Counted from the first letter of the stretch, positions 8,462-17,637 are shown. The stretch: 64,000 bases of DNA from Nitrospira sp. Ga0074138 (GCA_001464735.1 LNDU01000031.1:86737-150736); one strand, 5' to 3'. Program-made: numbers and translations. Notes: generated from the sequence alone by a model not told the origin.

Positions 8462-8989
8462 CTAGGCGGACGGAGTTGAGCAGGAGTGCGGATCGGGAGG
8501 ATCGTGTCGCTCTAGCTTGACCTCGCCAGTGTGGGTGATGTGTCGTGGGTCCTGGACAAAGAGCGTCTGGATTGTGGTCAGATCAGGATTCAGTAATGGA
8601 AAGTAGCCTTGTTTCAGTGGCTGGAATCGGAACGGACGGTCTGGATTCAATTGTTTGATTATGAGTACCAGTTCAGCGGGCGTGTGCTGAAGGGGGAATA
8701 GCATGAGTACATAATCGTCCAAGTCAAGGAAGTGGATGACCCAGGCTTGCACGGGCCTCGACGTGATCAAATTGGGATGTGCAGTTGGATGAGTGGCAGA
8801 TCGGTTGTCAGAGGCTGATTCGGGCTGAATGGATGGTCCAACTGGATGATGGCGATGTTTGGCTTGCCAGATTCCGCGATACACACTTTGCGCCTCGAGT
8901 CCCCATCGTGGGTTCATGGGATGACCGAGATATGCGGATTCAGCAGCGTGGCGCATATCGTGTGTGATTGTTCGTGCGGTGAGTGACAT
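8462..8989 (-). CDS. Unknown protein
   Basis: A 175-residue soluble protein whose start at 8989 has GGGAGG upstream. The N-terminal part is helical and His-rich; the C-terminal half alternates strands and helices. No family is recognised. Confidence 0.55.
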   Translation of the reverse strand: MSLTARTITHDMRHAAESAYLGHPMNPRWGLEAQSVYRGIWQAKHRHHPVGPSIQPESASDNRSATHPTAHPNLITSRPVQAWVIHFLDLDDYVLMLFPLQHTPAELVLIIKQLNPDRPFRFQPLKQGYFPLLNPDLTTIQTLFVQDPRHITHTGEVKLERHDPPDPHSCSTPSA

Positions 8990-9100
8990 GAATCCTCCCT
9001 CGGGCAGGAGTGACATCTTATGACGTCAGTCCGAAGTGTTCATCTCAACAGAATCACTTGTCGTTCGGCTGCCGCGTTCCACGCGGCCCAGCAGACGAAC

Positions 9101-9529
9101 TCAGTGTGGAGTTGGGTGATGGATGTCGCCTTCGTCGAAGAACAGGGCGATTTCCCGATCTGCCGCGTCAGGGGAGTCAGAGGCATGGACGGCATTATTT
9201 GGCACACCTACGCCGAATCGCGCGCGTAGAGTGTGGCGGGCAGCTTGTGTGGGATTGGTATGGCCGACGAGGTGGCGGAACCGTTCAATAGCTTGGAATC
9301 CCTCGAAGACACAGATGACGACAGGGCCGGACATGCTGAAGGCGATAAGGTTGTCGAAGTACGGCCGGCCGCTGTGCTCTTGGTAGAGCGTATGGGCTTG
9401 CTTGTCATTAAGCTTCAACATTTTGAGCGCGAGGAGTCTAAACCCCTGCTGTTCACAGATCTCAATGATGGCGCCGATATGCCGAAGTTGCACGGCATCA
9501 GGTTTGAGCATGACAAAGGTGCGTTCCAT
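9101..9529 (-). CDS. ndk: Nucleoside diphosphate kinase
   Basis: The 142-residue protein is a full-length NDK: MLKPDAV (7-13), EHSGRPYF (51-58), a central VGHTNPTQA block and the active-site histidine H115 in NAVHASDS. The enzyme moves the terminal phosphate between nucleoside triphosphates and diphosphates through phospho-His and supplies dNTPs. The ribosome binding site AGAGG is five bases upstream. Its presence on the element fits a self-supplied nucleotide pool together with the double-length ThyX. The motif GRPYFDNLI and FSMSGPVV match the family closely. Confidence 0.9.
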   Translation of the reverse strand: MERTFVMLKPDAVQLRHIGAIIEICEQQGFRLLALKMLKLNDKQAHTLYQEHSGRPYFDNLIAFSMSGPVVICVFEGFQAIERFRHLVGHTNPTQAARHTLRARFGVGVPNNAVHASDSPDAADREIALFFDEGDIHHPTPH

Positions 9530-9537
9530 ACGGCCTC

Positions 9538-9735
9538 TTATTCTGTGAGCTCTATGGAGGGAATACGATGATACCGGGTCTTTCGGAACCGCTTCCAATT
9601 GCGGTCGGTTCGCGCACGAACTGGGAGATCATTCCAGCTTGTGGGGAGTTGGGTGGGACGTCGAGCTGGTCGACATAGTGCGCTAGTATTGGCTCTCCGT
9701 TCGGACATGGTGCGTGGGCGTCGAAACCAGCTCAT
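9538..9735 (-). CDS. Small basic protein
   Basis: This 65-residue Arg-rich protein has a clear AGAGGATC ribosome binding site that is identical to the one in front of the broken small gene at 4146. High basic content suggests nucleic-acid binding, but no motif supports more. Confidence 0.5.
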   Translation of the reverse strand: MSWFRRPRTMSERRANTSALCRPARRPTQLPTSWNDLPVRARTDRNWKRFRKTRYHRIPSIELTE

Positions 9736-9744
9736 AGTGATCCT

Positions 9745-10230
9745 CTATTGACGAAGGAGTCCTGCGGCGATGGCAGCTTGGCAGAGTGTGCGATACAGCC
9801 GACGGTTGAATAAAGGGTATTGCTGGATTAATGCGATTGTGGTTGGCTTCGTCTCCATCCATTCACTGATCGCGATTGCCACGGCTGGGCTTCGTGAGAT
9901 GCCGGCGTGGCAATGGAGAGTCAGCGCTGTCATGTGAACCTGTTCACGAAGAAGAAATTGGAGCAGGGCGTGTGCGTCCTGTTCGCGCAAGGGAATGAGC
10001 GGTCCCTGGGGATGGTCTTCGATCGTGTAGGGAATGTCCCAGTCTTGTAGATGATAGATGGCGGCATACGGACGATAGGGTGTGACCGGAGGGGATCCGG
10101 GTTCGGTGATCGAAATCAAGACTTCTCCAGGTTGAGGAATGTGACGTTCTTCGATCCACTGTTGGGAAAAGATTGAGACAGGAATACCCACGGCTGTGGA
10201 TGGGAGTTGGCGTTGTTCATCGGCCATCAT
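9745..10230 (-). CDS. Dual-specificity / tyrosine phosphatase-like protein
   Basis: The 161-residue protein carries the Cys phosphatase signature HCHAGISRS (106-114; C107 nucleophile, R113) and an upstream aspartate region (DWDIPYTIEDHPQG) that fits the general acid loop. The family removes phosphate from proteins or small molecules such as ADP-ribose 1''-phosphate or RNA ends. The start is uncertain: ATG at 10230 gives a short overlap with the S4-like gene, and ATG at 10281 gives a longer one; neither has a strong ribosome binding site. Confidence 0.75.
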   Translation of the reverse strand: MMADEQRQLPSTAVGIPVSIFSQQWIEERHIPQPGEVLISITEPGSPPVTPYRPYAAIYHLQDWDIPYTIEDHPQGPLIPLREQDAHALLQFLLREQVHMTALTLHCHAGISRSPAVAIAISEWMETKPTTIALIQQYPLFNRRLYRTLCQAAIAAGLLRQ

Positions 10231-10498
10231 GGCTGACTCTATTGGGTATCGGGGTGCTGTGATGCTGCGGCTGATGGTCATCCATATAGGTTGTGCGATG
10301 GGTGTGGCTGTGTGGAAAGAAGATTAATTGCCAGACAGGCAGTGTGATGGAGTCGTTCCAGTGCCGGGGGTGTCCATTGATGTGGACGGCGCGTTGTTCA
10401 CACCACCGTCGTAGTTCGCTTCGGGTGGGTTGCTTCCCGGGTGTCCGTTCGCGAGTCGATGGCAGATAAAACCGTAACAGAAACTTGAGGACATTCAT
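10217..10498 (-). CDS. Small protein with S4-like RNA-binding motif
   Basis: Residues 27-60 (SELRRWCEQRAVHINGHPRH) have the pattern of an S4 domain, the small RNA-binding fold found in ribosomal S4 and pseudouridine synthases. The protein has 93 residues with a basic N-terminus. It may bind structured RNA. GAGAG lies before the ATG. Confidence 0.55.
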   Translation of the reverse strand: MNVLKFLLRFYLPSTRERTPGKQPTRSELRRWCEQRAVHINGHPRHWNDSITLPVWQLIFFPHSHTHRTTYMDDHQPQHHSTPIPNRVSHDGR

Positions 10499-10507
10499 GG
10501 GAGGCTC

Positions 10508-11305
10508 TCAATCAAGATCAGCTAATGTGCCGGATTCGTGAAGGGTGGTGTCTCTGATCTGGAATGGCGGCAAGGAGTGCAGTGAGACACCCATGACGTG
10601 ATCGAGCAGAATCGTCGCGTCCTCGGATCGGCCTTCTTTGAGATAGCGAAAGACACTGCGAAGTTCTTCCCGCAGAATCAAATCGTGCCCGCCTGGATCG
10701 ATGGCCATGCGTTGGGGGCCATCGAGCCCTTTACGAAACTCGACCCGTTCAGCTTGGTAGGTGCCCGTGCCGGCGGAGGTGCGGCGAAATCCGAGTTGAT
10801 GGTCGATGAGCCAGTCTTCGAGTGAGAGGAATTCTCCTTCCAATGCGAAGGGGTTGTAGAAATGGAGATGCCCATTCGCATCGTGGGCGCTGAGGAGGTC
10901 AGCTTCGGTCTGTGGAGTAAAGAGCCGATCGTCGTAACTGAGGCAGACAGATGCGCCATGGAGGACACTGAGAAATTCTGGGATCAGCAGGCGATCGAGC
11001 GTGCCGCCGATCTCAATCTCAGCTGGAAATTGATCCAGTGGAGGGGGAGGCGATTGAGTTGGTGCGGTCTCGGTTACCTGCCGGACACGTGAATGGGGTG
11101 CGGGTGTCTGTCCGGCTAATCGGTCGCAGATAGCTTCGAACAGATTCAGGAGGAGGTCGAGCTCAAAGAGGACATCCAGAGGATCACGTTGAGATAAGTC
11201 CTGGAGAGTTTGTTTGACCCACCAGGACGTCGCTGGATCTTCAAGGAGCAGGGTTTTGGCCGCGTCGGGGTTGGTTGTGAGGAGGTCTTTTAGATGTTTC
11301 GTCAT
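10508..11305 (-). CDS. Unknown protein
   Basis: A 265-residue protein with two helical regions joined by a Pro-rich linker (TQSPPPPLDQF near residue 85). No family motif is recognised. There is no clear ribosome binding site; the gene starts 33 bases after the helicase stop, so translation may depend on coupling. Confidence 0.5.
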   Translation of the reverse strand: MTKHLKDLLTTNPDAAKTLLLEDPATSWWVKQTLQDLSQRDPLDVLFELDLLLNLFEAICDRLAGQTPAPHSRVRQVTETAPTQSPPPPLDQFPAEIEIGGTLDRLLIPEFLSVLHGASVCLSYDDRLFTPQTEADLLSAHDANGHLHFYNPFALEGEFLSLEDWLIDHQLGFRRTSAGTGTYQAERVEFRKGLDGPQRMAIDPGGHDLILREELRSVFRYLKEGRSEDATILLDHVMGVSLHSLPPFQIRDTTLHESGTLADLD

Positions 11306-11338
11306 ATGAAGGTAATACGATCTTAGATGGAATCGTGA

Positions 11339-13792
11339 TTAGGCAGTGGCCGGCCGGCTGCGAATCAGGTAGAGGCGATTGCTCCGGGCTGATGACCGGT
11401 CGGGAGTTATTGGGCTGGTGGGGATTGGTGGCTCAGGGGTCGGAACAGGAACATGGGTGAGCACTGGTTTAAGAATTCTGGCGGACGGGATGCAACTATC
11501 CAGTCGAATCGTGGCTTGGAGCGCGTCACCCAAGAGATTGTCTGGTGTATGGAGTAACGTCGTGATCGAGGGGCGGTGTCCGATAATAATGAGTTTACTT
11601 TTGCTCCGGGTGAAGGCGACGTTGATCAGTTTCGACGGGGTACGATCATGATCGCACCGGCCGAGCATGGTCTTAGTAAGGTCGCCGGTGACCGTGGTAT
11701 CGAAAATGACGATATCGTGTTGCTGGCCTTGTACGCTGTGAATGGTCCCAACATGAATCCGATCGCTGAGATTGGCTTTGCTGACCAGGTCATGGAGGAG
11801 GCGGACTTGATGCCGATAGGGCGCAATGATGCTGATACTGGGTAGCGTGGTCGAGGGATCCTGGAGAGCTTGCGTGGCTAAGGCGACAGCGAGGGTGGCG
11901 TGGTAGTGGTTGCAGGGTGACCCTTTGTGGTCTTTTTCAACCCACGGCTGTGCGTCGCTGGTATCCACGAAGGCGAGCGCTTTGCCGGGGATGGGTGCTT
12001 GCTCGACAATGGGTTGTCGGACGGCACGAATCTGCATGTCGGTTCGATACGAGAGGCCGGCACGCTGATACAACCGTGCGGCGAGCGCGGCGATGTCTGG
12101 GTGCATTCGGTATTGGGTGGTCAATGCGGCCACCCGCGGGTCGTGGTCGTTGGCGATGCCGGTCAACGTGTAAATATCGGTACTCAGCCATTGTTTGGCC
12201 TGTGCGGTTCGTGATTCAGCAATAGGGGAGAGTTGGAAAAAGTCGCCGACGATCAACACCTGTTTGCGAGCGAGACAGAGGGCGGTGAAAAGCGCGGGCG
12301 GGGTGGCCATCGAACCTTCATCAACAATGACAAGGTCGAATCGTTCCTGTTCGAGTACTGCAGCTGTATAGGTACGGGTAATGGTTGTGGCAAGGACACG
12401 AGCCTGCTGAATAATCCGCCGCTCCAGAGTGGAAATGGCGTGCTGGAGTGCCGTGATGTCACGATGCAGTTGGTTGGCTTGTTGCTGCCGTTCCGTGAGT
12501 CGGTGTGAGAGGGTGTCTAGATCATAGGGACCGAGTTGGGTGTGGAAGGATTGTTGCAGCAGACGGTGGGTGGTCTTGAGGTTCCGGAGTTGTTCTTGGA
12601 CCGTAGCGTGCTGAGTGCGGAGACGCTCGAGGGCCTCGGTTTCATCCTGATGAAGGAGCTGGGCGTTGAGGAGATCGGCTTGGATGGCGGTGTGATTTCG
12701 AAGAATGAGTCGGCGCCAGCGAGAGGCTGACCAGAAGTGCTGTAATTCAGTGTCGTACCGAAGGACCTCCTGTTCATAGGTCGCACATCGTTGTTCGGTT
12801 CGAGTGAGGGCAGTTTGCAGGTCGGCCAGTTGCTGGTGACATGAGTCGTGTTGAGTATGGGAAGACTGGATTTGCTCCTTGAGAGAGGTAATTGACGTGA
12901 TCCTGATTACTTCTTCTTCGATCGGAGCGGCCTGACGTTGAAGGGTTGCGAGTTGCTCAGTCAGTCGGTGTAACTCGTCCGAGGAGAGCCGGTCCAGGGT
13001 AACGGGGGCCAGGCTGGGTGGGGCATCGTCGGCTACGAGCCCGTAGCGGACGATGTCACCAGGGGTGTGACTAGGGCTCTGTGCGAGAACCGCTTCGAGC
13101 GCTTCATCGACGGCCGTATTGGTGTTGGAGCAAATGAGGACGCGATCGCCACGTTGCATGGCGAGTCTGGTGATGGCGCCGATCACTTGGGTTTTCCCGG
13201 TCCCTGGTGGTCCCCAGAGATAGAGGAAATCATGGGTGAGCGCATGCATGAGTGCGGCAAACTGTTCGGGATTGAGGGTAGGGTCTGGAGTGAGATCCAG
13301 ACGATCAGCGATAGGGGTGGGGCGTGCCGAGGGAGTAAAGCATTTGAGGGCCAGGTCGGTTAAGAAATCGTGAGGATGGGCTTGGATGGCTGCTAAACGT
13401 TTATCCAGAGCGAGCAATAGGCGTATGCGGTCGATCGTGAGTCGGGCTCGAGGGATTTCCGGTTGTAGGTCGCCAATGAGGGAGAGTGTCAGTTCGTCGA
13501 CGGAGAGCCCAAGGATGACGCAAGGATGAGGGGTGCCGTCGATAATCAGTTCGCCCTGCGTATCGTCGAGGGCGCCGGTCAGTGGCCAGTGCGCGGTACG
13601 GAAGGTAACCCGCTGATGCCGGCCGTATCGGCCTTGGAGTCGCCCATCGTGGAGCGGGACACTGAAGGGACGGCCGTCGTTGGTGCATTGACGAGAGTGC
13701 AGTTCATCGCGGAGAGCCGATCGGAGGGTTTTGAGGAGTTCATGGAGGGATGAGGGGACGGAGATCGTCTGAGGACGTGCGGGGTCCGGCAT
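11339..13792 (-). CDS. SF1 (Upf1-like) helicase with coiled coil
   Basis: The 817-residue protein has an N-terminal domain (1-170) then the Walker A GPPGTGKT (194-201), a long Gln/Leu/Arg-rich coiled-coil insertion (about 270-450), motif II IVDEGSMA, motif III VGDFFQLSPI, motif IV TTQYRMHP, motif V TIHSVQGQQHDIVIF and motif VI NVAFTRSK. These are the order and spacing of the AAA_11/AAA_12 Upf1-type helicases that unwind DNA or RNA 5' to 3'. AGGAGG precedes the ATG at 13792. A Pro-rich tail follows motif VI. Its role is likely DNA or R-loop processing for the element, which is an inference. Confidence 0.9.
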   Translation of the reverse strand: MPDPARPQTISVPSSLHELLKTLRSALRDELHSRQCTNDGRPFSVPLHDGRLQGRYGRHQRVTFRTAHWPLTGALDDTQGELIIDGTPHPCVILGLSVDELTLSLIGDLQPEIPRARLTIDRIRLLLALDKRLAAIQAHPHDFLTDLALKCFTPSARPTPIADRLDLTPDPTLNPEQFAALMHALTHDFLYLWGPPGTGKTQVIGAITRLAMQRGDRVLICSNTNTAVDEALEAVLAQSPSHTPGDIVRYGLVADDAPPSLAPVTLDRLSSDELHRLTEQLATLQRQAAPIEEEVIRITSITSLKEQIQSSHTQHDSCHQQLADLQTALTRTEQRCATYEQEVLRYDTELQHFWSASRWRRLILRNHTAIQADLLNAQLLHQDETEALERLRTQHATVQEQLRNLKTTHRLLQQSFHTQLGPYDLDTLSHRLTERQQQANQLHRDITALQHAISTLERRIIQQARVLATTITRTYTAAVLEQERFDLVIVDEGSMATPPALFTALCLARKQVLIVGDFFQLSPIAESRTAQAKQWLSTDIYTLTGIANDHDPRVAALTTQYRMHPDIAALAARLYQRAGLSYRTDMQIRAVRQPIVEQAPIPGKALAFVDTSDAQPWVEKDHKGSPCNHYHATLAVALATQALQDPSTTLPSISIIAPYRHQVRLLHDLVSKANLSDRIHVGTIHSVQGQQHDIVIFDTTVTGDLTKTMLGRCDHDRTPSKLINVAFTRSKSKLIIIGHRPSITTLLHTPDNLLGDALQATIRLDSCIPSARILKPVLTHVPVPTPEPPIPTSPITPDRSSARSNRLYLIRSRPATA

Positions 13793-14329
13793 ACACACCT
13801 CCTGTCGTATTGAGCGCGACTGATCATGTTGGACACCCCTGCGCTCGTTTCGAGCGCCGGACGAGCGGGGTGTGACTGGATCTGGGACGCAAGAGAGGTC
13901 ATGGGCAGAGCGAAGCAAGGGATGGTTGCGCGGCAAGGGGCTTGGCTTGGAAGGGGATCTGGTGTAAACTTTGTTCAGTTATTCATTTTTGGTAGGCTGT
14001 TTCTCGCCGAATTCTCCTCTTTTCTTTCACGTCTGTTTCGTCTTCGTTCGTCTATTTCAGGATTTCCTTTGCTGAAAGTTGTTGCGGTGTTCCCTGCGAC
14101 CTGATGCGCGTGAACGAGAGTGTTTGTCCTGCCTGATTCTTTCACCCAGCATCATTGGCGTGTGTATCAGTCTGTGATTCACATGTCGATCGCATGCTGC
14201 TCGCCTTGTGTGTCTGCGTGGTCAGTCTACCTGTCATTGCCTGAGTCATTCTGATCGGGTGTGTGTCGTTTTTATTCATTTCATGATGCCGTCGAACAGG
14301 ATGTGTTCGAGGGTAGGAGGAGGTGTGTT
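13793..14329. other. Divergent intergenic region without genes
   Basis: This 537-base stretch lies between the helicase gene (minus) and a small plus-strand gene. It has T-rich runs around 13970-14040 and no convincing coding pattern or repeat. It must hold promoters for both directions; no strong -35/-10 pair stood out. Confidence 0.5.
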
Positions 14330-14578
14330 ATGGAGCAGGTGAGGATTGAGGTGGAAGTTGTTCGAGAAATCGTGTTGGTGTCATTGCATGTTGGCCATTT
14401 GTCATCTCGGATGGCGCAACTCGTGCATGACGATGTGTTTGATCGGTTAGATCAGTTGATTGATGCAGGGATGGCGCGCTGGATTAAATCACGGCCGGAT
14501 CATTATGTGATCATGCCACAACGCGACGTGCCTGCGATTGAGTTGGCGACTGAGATAAAGAAGCAATTGCGGCTGTGA
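14330..14578 (+). CDS. Unknown small protein
   Basis: An 82-residue protein with an AGGAGG ribosome binding site seven bases upstream. It is helix-rich and mildly acidic. It overlaps the 3' end of the convergent gene at 14511-14786 by 68 bases. Confidence 0.6.
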   Translation: MEQVRIEVEVVREIVLVSLHVGHLSSRMAQLVHDDVFDRLDQLIDAGMARWIKSRPDHYVIMPQRDVPAIELATEIKKQLRL

Positions 14579-14786
14579 GACGTGCGACTTGTTGTCTTTG
14601 AGTCGGCGTGAAACGGTGCGTGCGCTTCAGATGTTTCAGTCTCGCCTCTAACTTCTTCAGTGGATCTCCCAGCTTCAGATATCTCACCGAACCAACGAAC
14701 TCCGCATTTGCCGTCCAGAAGCGTTTGCGACTGTCGGTGAAGCGGTTGACCTGCCGTTGAATCTTCAATAAATCCCTATTTGGCAT
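14511..14786 (-). CDS. Small basic helical protein
   Basis: A 91-residue protein rich in Arg, Lys and Gln. A segment LKLGDPLKKLEARLKHLKR predicts a long helix, possibly coiled coil. AAGGA lies before the ATG. It is convergent with its neighbour and may bind nucleic acid, but nothing proves it. Confidence 0.5.
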   Translation of the reverse strand: MPNRDLLKIQRQVNRFTDSRKRFWTANAEFVGSVRYLKLGDPLKKLEARLKHLKRTHRFTPTQRQQVARLTAAIASLSQSPTQSQARRVVA

Positions 14787-14868
14787 CTCCAATCCTTGTT
14801 GAATGTTTGCATTCTAGCACAACTATTTTGTGTGTCGCATCTACATGTCTAAATTGGAGGATGATCTC

Positions 14869-15396
14869 ATGCGCCATTCTGACCAGACACAATTGAAATC
14901 TATGTCTGCCTATTTAATCGCGTCATTACAACCATCTCGTGATGCCACATCGCGTTCGAAAACAGCAGTGTCTCGTGAACAGTATTTGGCTGCATCTCTG
15001 GTCATTTGTGACTATGAGGGTGCTCGCTATACGGTTCAAGAACTGATGGATCGGCTGACTGCACAGCTTCTGGATGATTCGGAGCAATCCCCAGATAAGC
15101 TGGAGCACGACATCACTCAATTAGTCGTCTCAGTAGCACACAGTTTTGGTCCGGTCAGTCGTGAGGCCTTGCTGGATGTGCTGTGGTACGAGGAGTGGGG
15201 ATTCAATGATTCAAATGAACTGGATATCTATGAGTCTCCCAGTTCTTTGCTTACTCGGTGGAATGCATTATCTCCACAGGAACAAGCATTGGAATGGGAA
15301 GAATGTATCGAACTCTGTGAACAAGGGATTGGGGATATGCAGCAGTTCTATTCGATCATCATGCCGCAATTACTTGTGGGCTATGTTGGCGACTAG
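14869..15396 (+). CDS. Unknown acidic protein
   Basis: A 175-residue protein whose start at 14869 has GGAGG eight bases upstream. It is helix-rich and strongly acidic in the C-terminal half. It lies upstream of the large zinc-binding protein on the same strand, separated by a terminator-like hairpin. Confidence 0.6.
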   Translation: MRHSDQTQLKSMSAYLIASLQPSRDATSRSKTAVSREQYLAASLVICDYEGARYTVQELMDRLTAQLLDDSEQSPDKLEHDITQLVVSVAHSFGPVSREALLDVLWYEEWGFNDSNELDIYESPSSLLTRWNALSPQEQALEWEECIELCEQGIGDMQQFYSIIMPQLLVGYVGD

Positions 15397-15434
15397 ACTG
15401 GTGGCTGTTCTCGGGATCTCTGTGCCTCTCCCCT

Positions 15435-15470
15435 GACAGCACTGTTTCAGTGCTTGTCGTCTGTTTTCAT
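15435..15470 (+). terminator. Probable rho-independent terminator
   Basis: The hairpin GACA-GCACTG with loop TTT pairs with CAGTGC-TTGTC and is followed by a T-rich stretch. It sits 40 bases after the stop at 15396. Confidence 0.6.
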
Positions 15471-15538
15471 TTTCTTTCATTTCATTCTTCATTACTTACA
15501 CTGGCACCCTCTGAGGTGTCCAAGAAAGGATGTGTCTC

Positions 15539-16987
15539 ATGCAGAACGTAGCTACATTGAATAACTATCAGTCGTTGCGTCAGGTGTTGAGTGCAGTGCG
15601 GATCGTTCGTCGGTCAACCATGGTGATGACGTCTGGTCTTCGAGCCATGAAACCGGTGGAACGATTGGATGAACAGCAATTGACTGAACTGATTGCATTG
15701 ATGGAGATGGGACGGTTTCGCATTTCGCCGGCGAATTGGGTGCGGGTGCGAGAACGGGCTCATTTCATTGCTGTCCATGAATATGGGAATCGTCAGCTCC
15801 GGAATCAACGGACGTCTGATGAGAACCGTTATGATGATGACAATCGCCCAGAGTCTCCGAATCTCACGTGGAAAACCGCTGGAATTCGGGGCACGGTGAT
15901 TGGATTAGAGGATGGTCGACTGGCTCGTCGTATTGATGCGGAACGGGCTATTCCATTCTGTGGCGTTATCTCACCGGTTTGGTTGTCAGAGGTGGAGCGT
16001 CGTCAGGATGGGATGAGTCGTGTGCGATGGGTAACCGGTACGGTACAGTGCTCGCGATGTGATGGCTATCATCTGTCGCCGGTGCCTGTGTCGTCTACGG
16101 TATCATCGTCAGCGTCGGTGTCTTCGGATACTGATGTTGAGATCACTTGTCCGCATTGTCATGGCGTGTCGATCCGATTCGAACGTGAGGGGTTGCTGTT
16201 GACAGCTCATTGTCTCTGTGGGTGGGAACAGACAACGTCGCTGATCGGATTGGATTCGAATGTTGTTGAGGCGAATACCCGAAGTATCTTGTCTGCGTCT
16301 GTTCGCGATGTTGAGGAGGAGACTGATGTGCTCATTCCTGATATCGAGAGTGGACGGACTGATATGAATGGGGAAGTGGTGTCTGAGGATGAACTTGAGG
16401 AATTAGAGGAAGGGGATTTGATGGAGACTTTAGTCGGGATGACTGAAGGATCTGAAGCCCCGTTGCCTACTGATGACTCAGTGCTGTTGGCTTCACAGGA
16501 GGATCTCGTTGATGATGGGATGGACCTGGAGGCTATGTTGACTCGTGAGATGGTGCAGTTCTGGACCTCGTGGGAGCAGTTGGATTTACGTCGATTGCTC
16601 TTGGATTACACGATGCGAGGTGCATTGACGCCATCGATGAGCTTGGATGAGACGGGTTGTGCGTCATGTGACCGTCTTGCCTTGATCTGGATGGTGGCTG
16701 CCACATTAACGCAAGGTTGTGGACGAATGTCTCCGCAACAGCGAGAGGAGTTTGCGTTGTGGTTGGTCCAGAGTTCTGATGAAGCGTTGCGTCAGTTTTT
16801 ACCTGACGGCGCGGAAGAAGTGTCGTTGCCGAACGTCTACGCCAAGATCAGGTCTTGGATGCGGTCGTGTCGGCAACGGGTGGTGAAGTTTCGCTCAGAG
16901 TCGGCTGGTGTGCGGTTATTGTCGCGCCAGTTTGGTGTGAGTGAAACCGCCTTTCGTACGGCTGTTCAGTTGATGGCCGTCGCGTAA
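15539..16987 (+). CDS. Large zinc-binding protein, paralogue A
   Basis: This 482-residue protein has an N-terminal domain, a zinc-ribbon cluster near residues 175-240 (CSRCDGYHLSP, CPHCHG, HCLCG), a very acidic Asp/Glu linker (about 255-330) and a helical C-terminal domain. The layout and many positions match the 17638-19254 product: IGLEDGRLARRID...CG before the zinc cluster and a similar C-terminal helix bundle. I know no named family. AAAGGA precedes the ATG at 15539. The acidic linker and the SSB gene next door suggest nucleic-acid transactions, which is an inference. Confidence 0.75.
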   Translation: MQNVATLNNYQSLRQVLSAVRIVRRSTMVMTSGLRAMKPVERLDEQQLTELIALMEMGRFRISPANWVRVRERAHFIAVHEYGNRQLRNQRTSDENRYDDDNRPESPNLTWKTAGIRGTVIGLEDGRLARRIDAERAIPFCGVISPVWLSEVERRQDGMSRVRWVTGTVQCSRCDGYHLSPVPVSSTVSSSASVSSDTDVEITCPHCHGVSIRFEREGLLLTAHCLCGWEQTTSLIGLDSNVVEANTRSILSASVRDVEEETDVLIPDIESGRTDMNGEVVSEDELEELEEGDLMETLVGMTEGSEAPLPTDDSVLLASQEDLVDDGMDLEAMLTREMVQFWTSWEQLDLRRLLLDYTMRGALTPSMSLDETGCASCDRLALIWMVAATLTQGCGRMSPQQREEFALWLVQSSDEALRQFLPDGAEEVSLPNVYAKIRSWMRSCRQRVVKFRSESAGVRLLSRQFGVSETAFRTAVQLMAVA

Positions 16988-16999
16988 GGTTGAGCGGGG

Positions 17000-17056
17000 T
17001 GTCAGAGGGGGATCTGGTCTGTCGACGCAAGTCGGAACCGGATCTTCCCTCTGACA
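17000..17056 (+). other. Long hairpin with GCAA tetraloop
   Basis: TGTCAGAGGGGGATCTGGT (17000-17018) pairs with ACCGGATCTTCCCTCTGACA (17037-17056) with few mismatches. Inside, CGAC and GTCG close on a GCAA loop of the stable GNRA type. It lies 12 bases after a stop codon. It may act in transcript end formation or stability, or be a small structured RNA; there is no adjacent T run. Confidence 0.6.
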
Positions 17057-17061
17057 TAGGG

Positions 17062-17138
17062 AAAAGGGAACGTCGGATTATCTCAATGAAAAGTGACCAA
17101 GTCGCTTGCATTGGAACCCGGGCGTTCCCTTTTTTTTA
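17062..17138. terminator. Bidirectional terminator between convergent genes
   Basis: AAAAGGGAACG (17062-17072) is repeated inverted as CGTTCCCTTTT (17123-17133), and a tighter hairpin GGAAC-CCGGGC-GTTCC is followed directly by eight T. For plus-strand transcription this is a standard rho-independent terminator. Read from the minus strand, the A run precedes the stem and a short T run follows. The two genes it separates converge. Confidence 0.6.
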
Positions 17139-17149
17139 TTGATACCCGG

Positions 17150-17509
17150 TTATGCCGCGGCGGGCATAGCAGTGGCCGCGCGCTCGACGTCCCAGTCGAC
17201 TTGATGCCCACGGACCTCTCCGACGGTGATCCGTTTCCCTTCGATCTCGCGCTTGCTGAAATGCAAGGCGCCTTCGACGCAGACCTTCTTCCCCTTTGTG
17301 ACGTTGGCTGCGACGGCCTCGCCGCGTTTCCCGAAGACACTGACGGGAATGTATTCAACGGACCGTTCCTGGCTGCCCTTCTTGGGAGAGCCATTGACTG
17401 CAACTGAGAAGTTACAGATCGATACGGGCTTCCCTCCGATCTGGAGGCTTCGAAGGGTCGGATTGTCGGTGAGACGGCCAATGATGGTGACATGGTTCTT
17501 GCTGATCAT
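17150..17509 (-). CDS. ssb: Single-strand DNA-binding protein without acidic tail
   Basis: A 119-residue SSB with an OB fold: NHVTIIGRLTDNPTLR (5-20), a middle strand CNFSVAVNG, VEYIPVSVFGKRGEAVA and KGKKVCVEGALHF, all typical. It ends in ATAMPAAA and lacks the acidic DDIPF-like tail that recruits partner proteins. The start at 17509 has AAGGAG. It coats single-stranded DNA, probably for the element's replication or transfer. It sits between the two zinc-binding paralogues. Confidence 0.88.
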   Translation of the reverse strand: MISKNHVTIIGRLTDNPTLRSLQIGGKPVSICNFSVAVNGSPKKGSQERSVEYIPVSVFGKRGEAVAANVTKGKKVCVEGALHFSKREIEGKRITVGEVRGHQVDWDVERAATAMPAAA

Positions 17510-17637
17510 GGAATACTCCTTGGTGATGGACTGAGAGATGTATGTGGATGGGACAACGGTTACGGCATTGGGGCGGACCTCCTGGCATGGTGGGCGAAAC
17601 ACGGTCTGTTCTACACACTAGCCGCTGGGGATGATGG

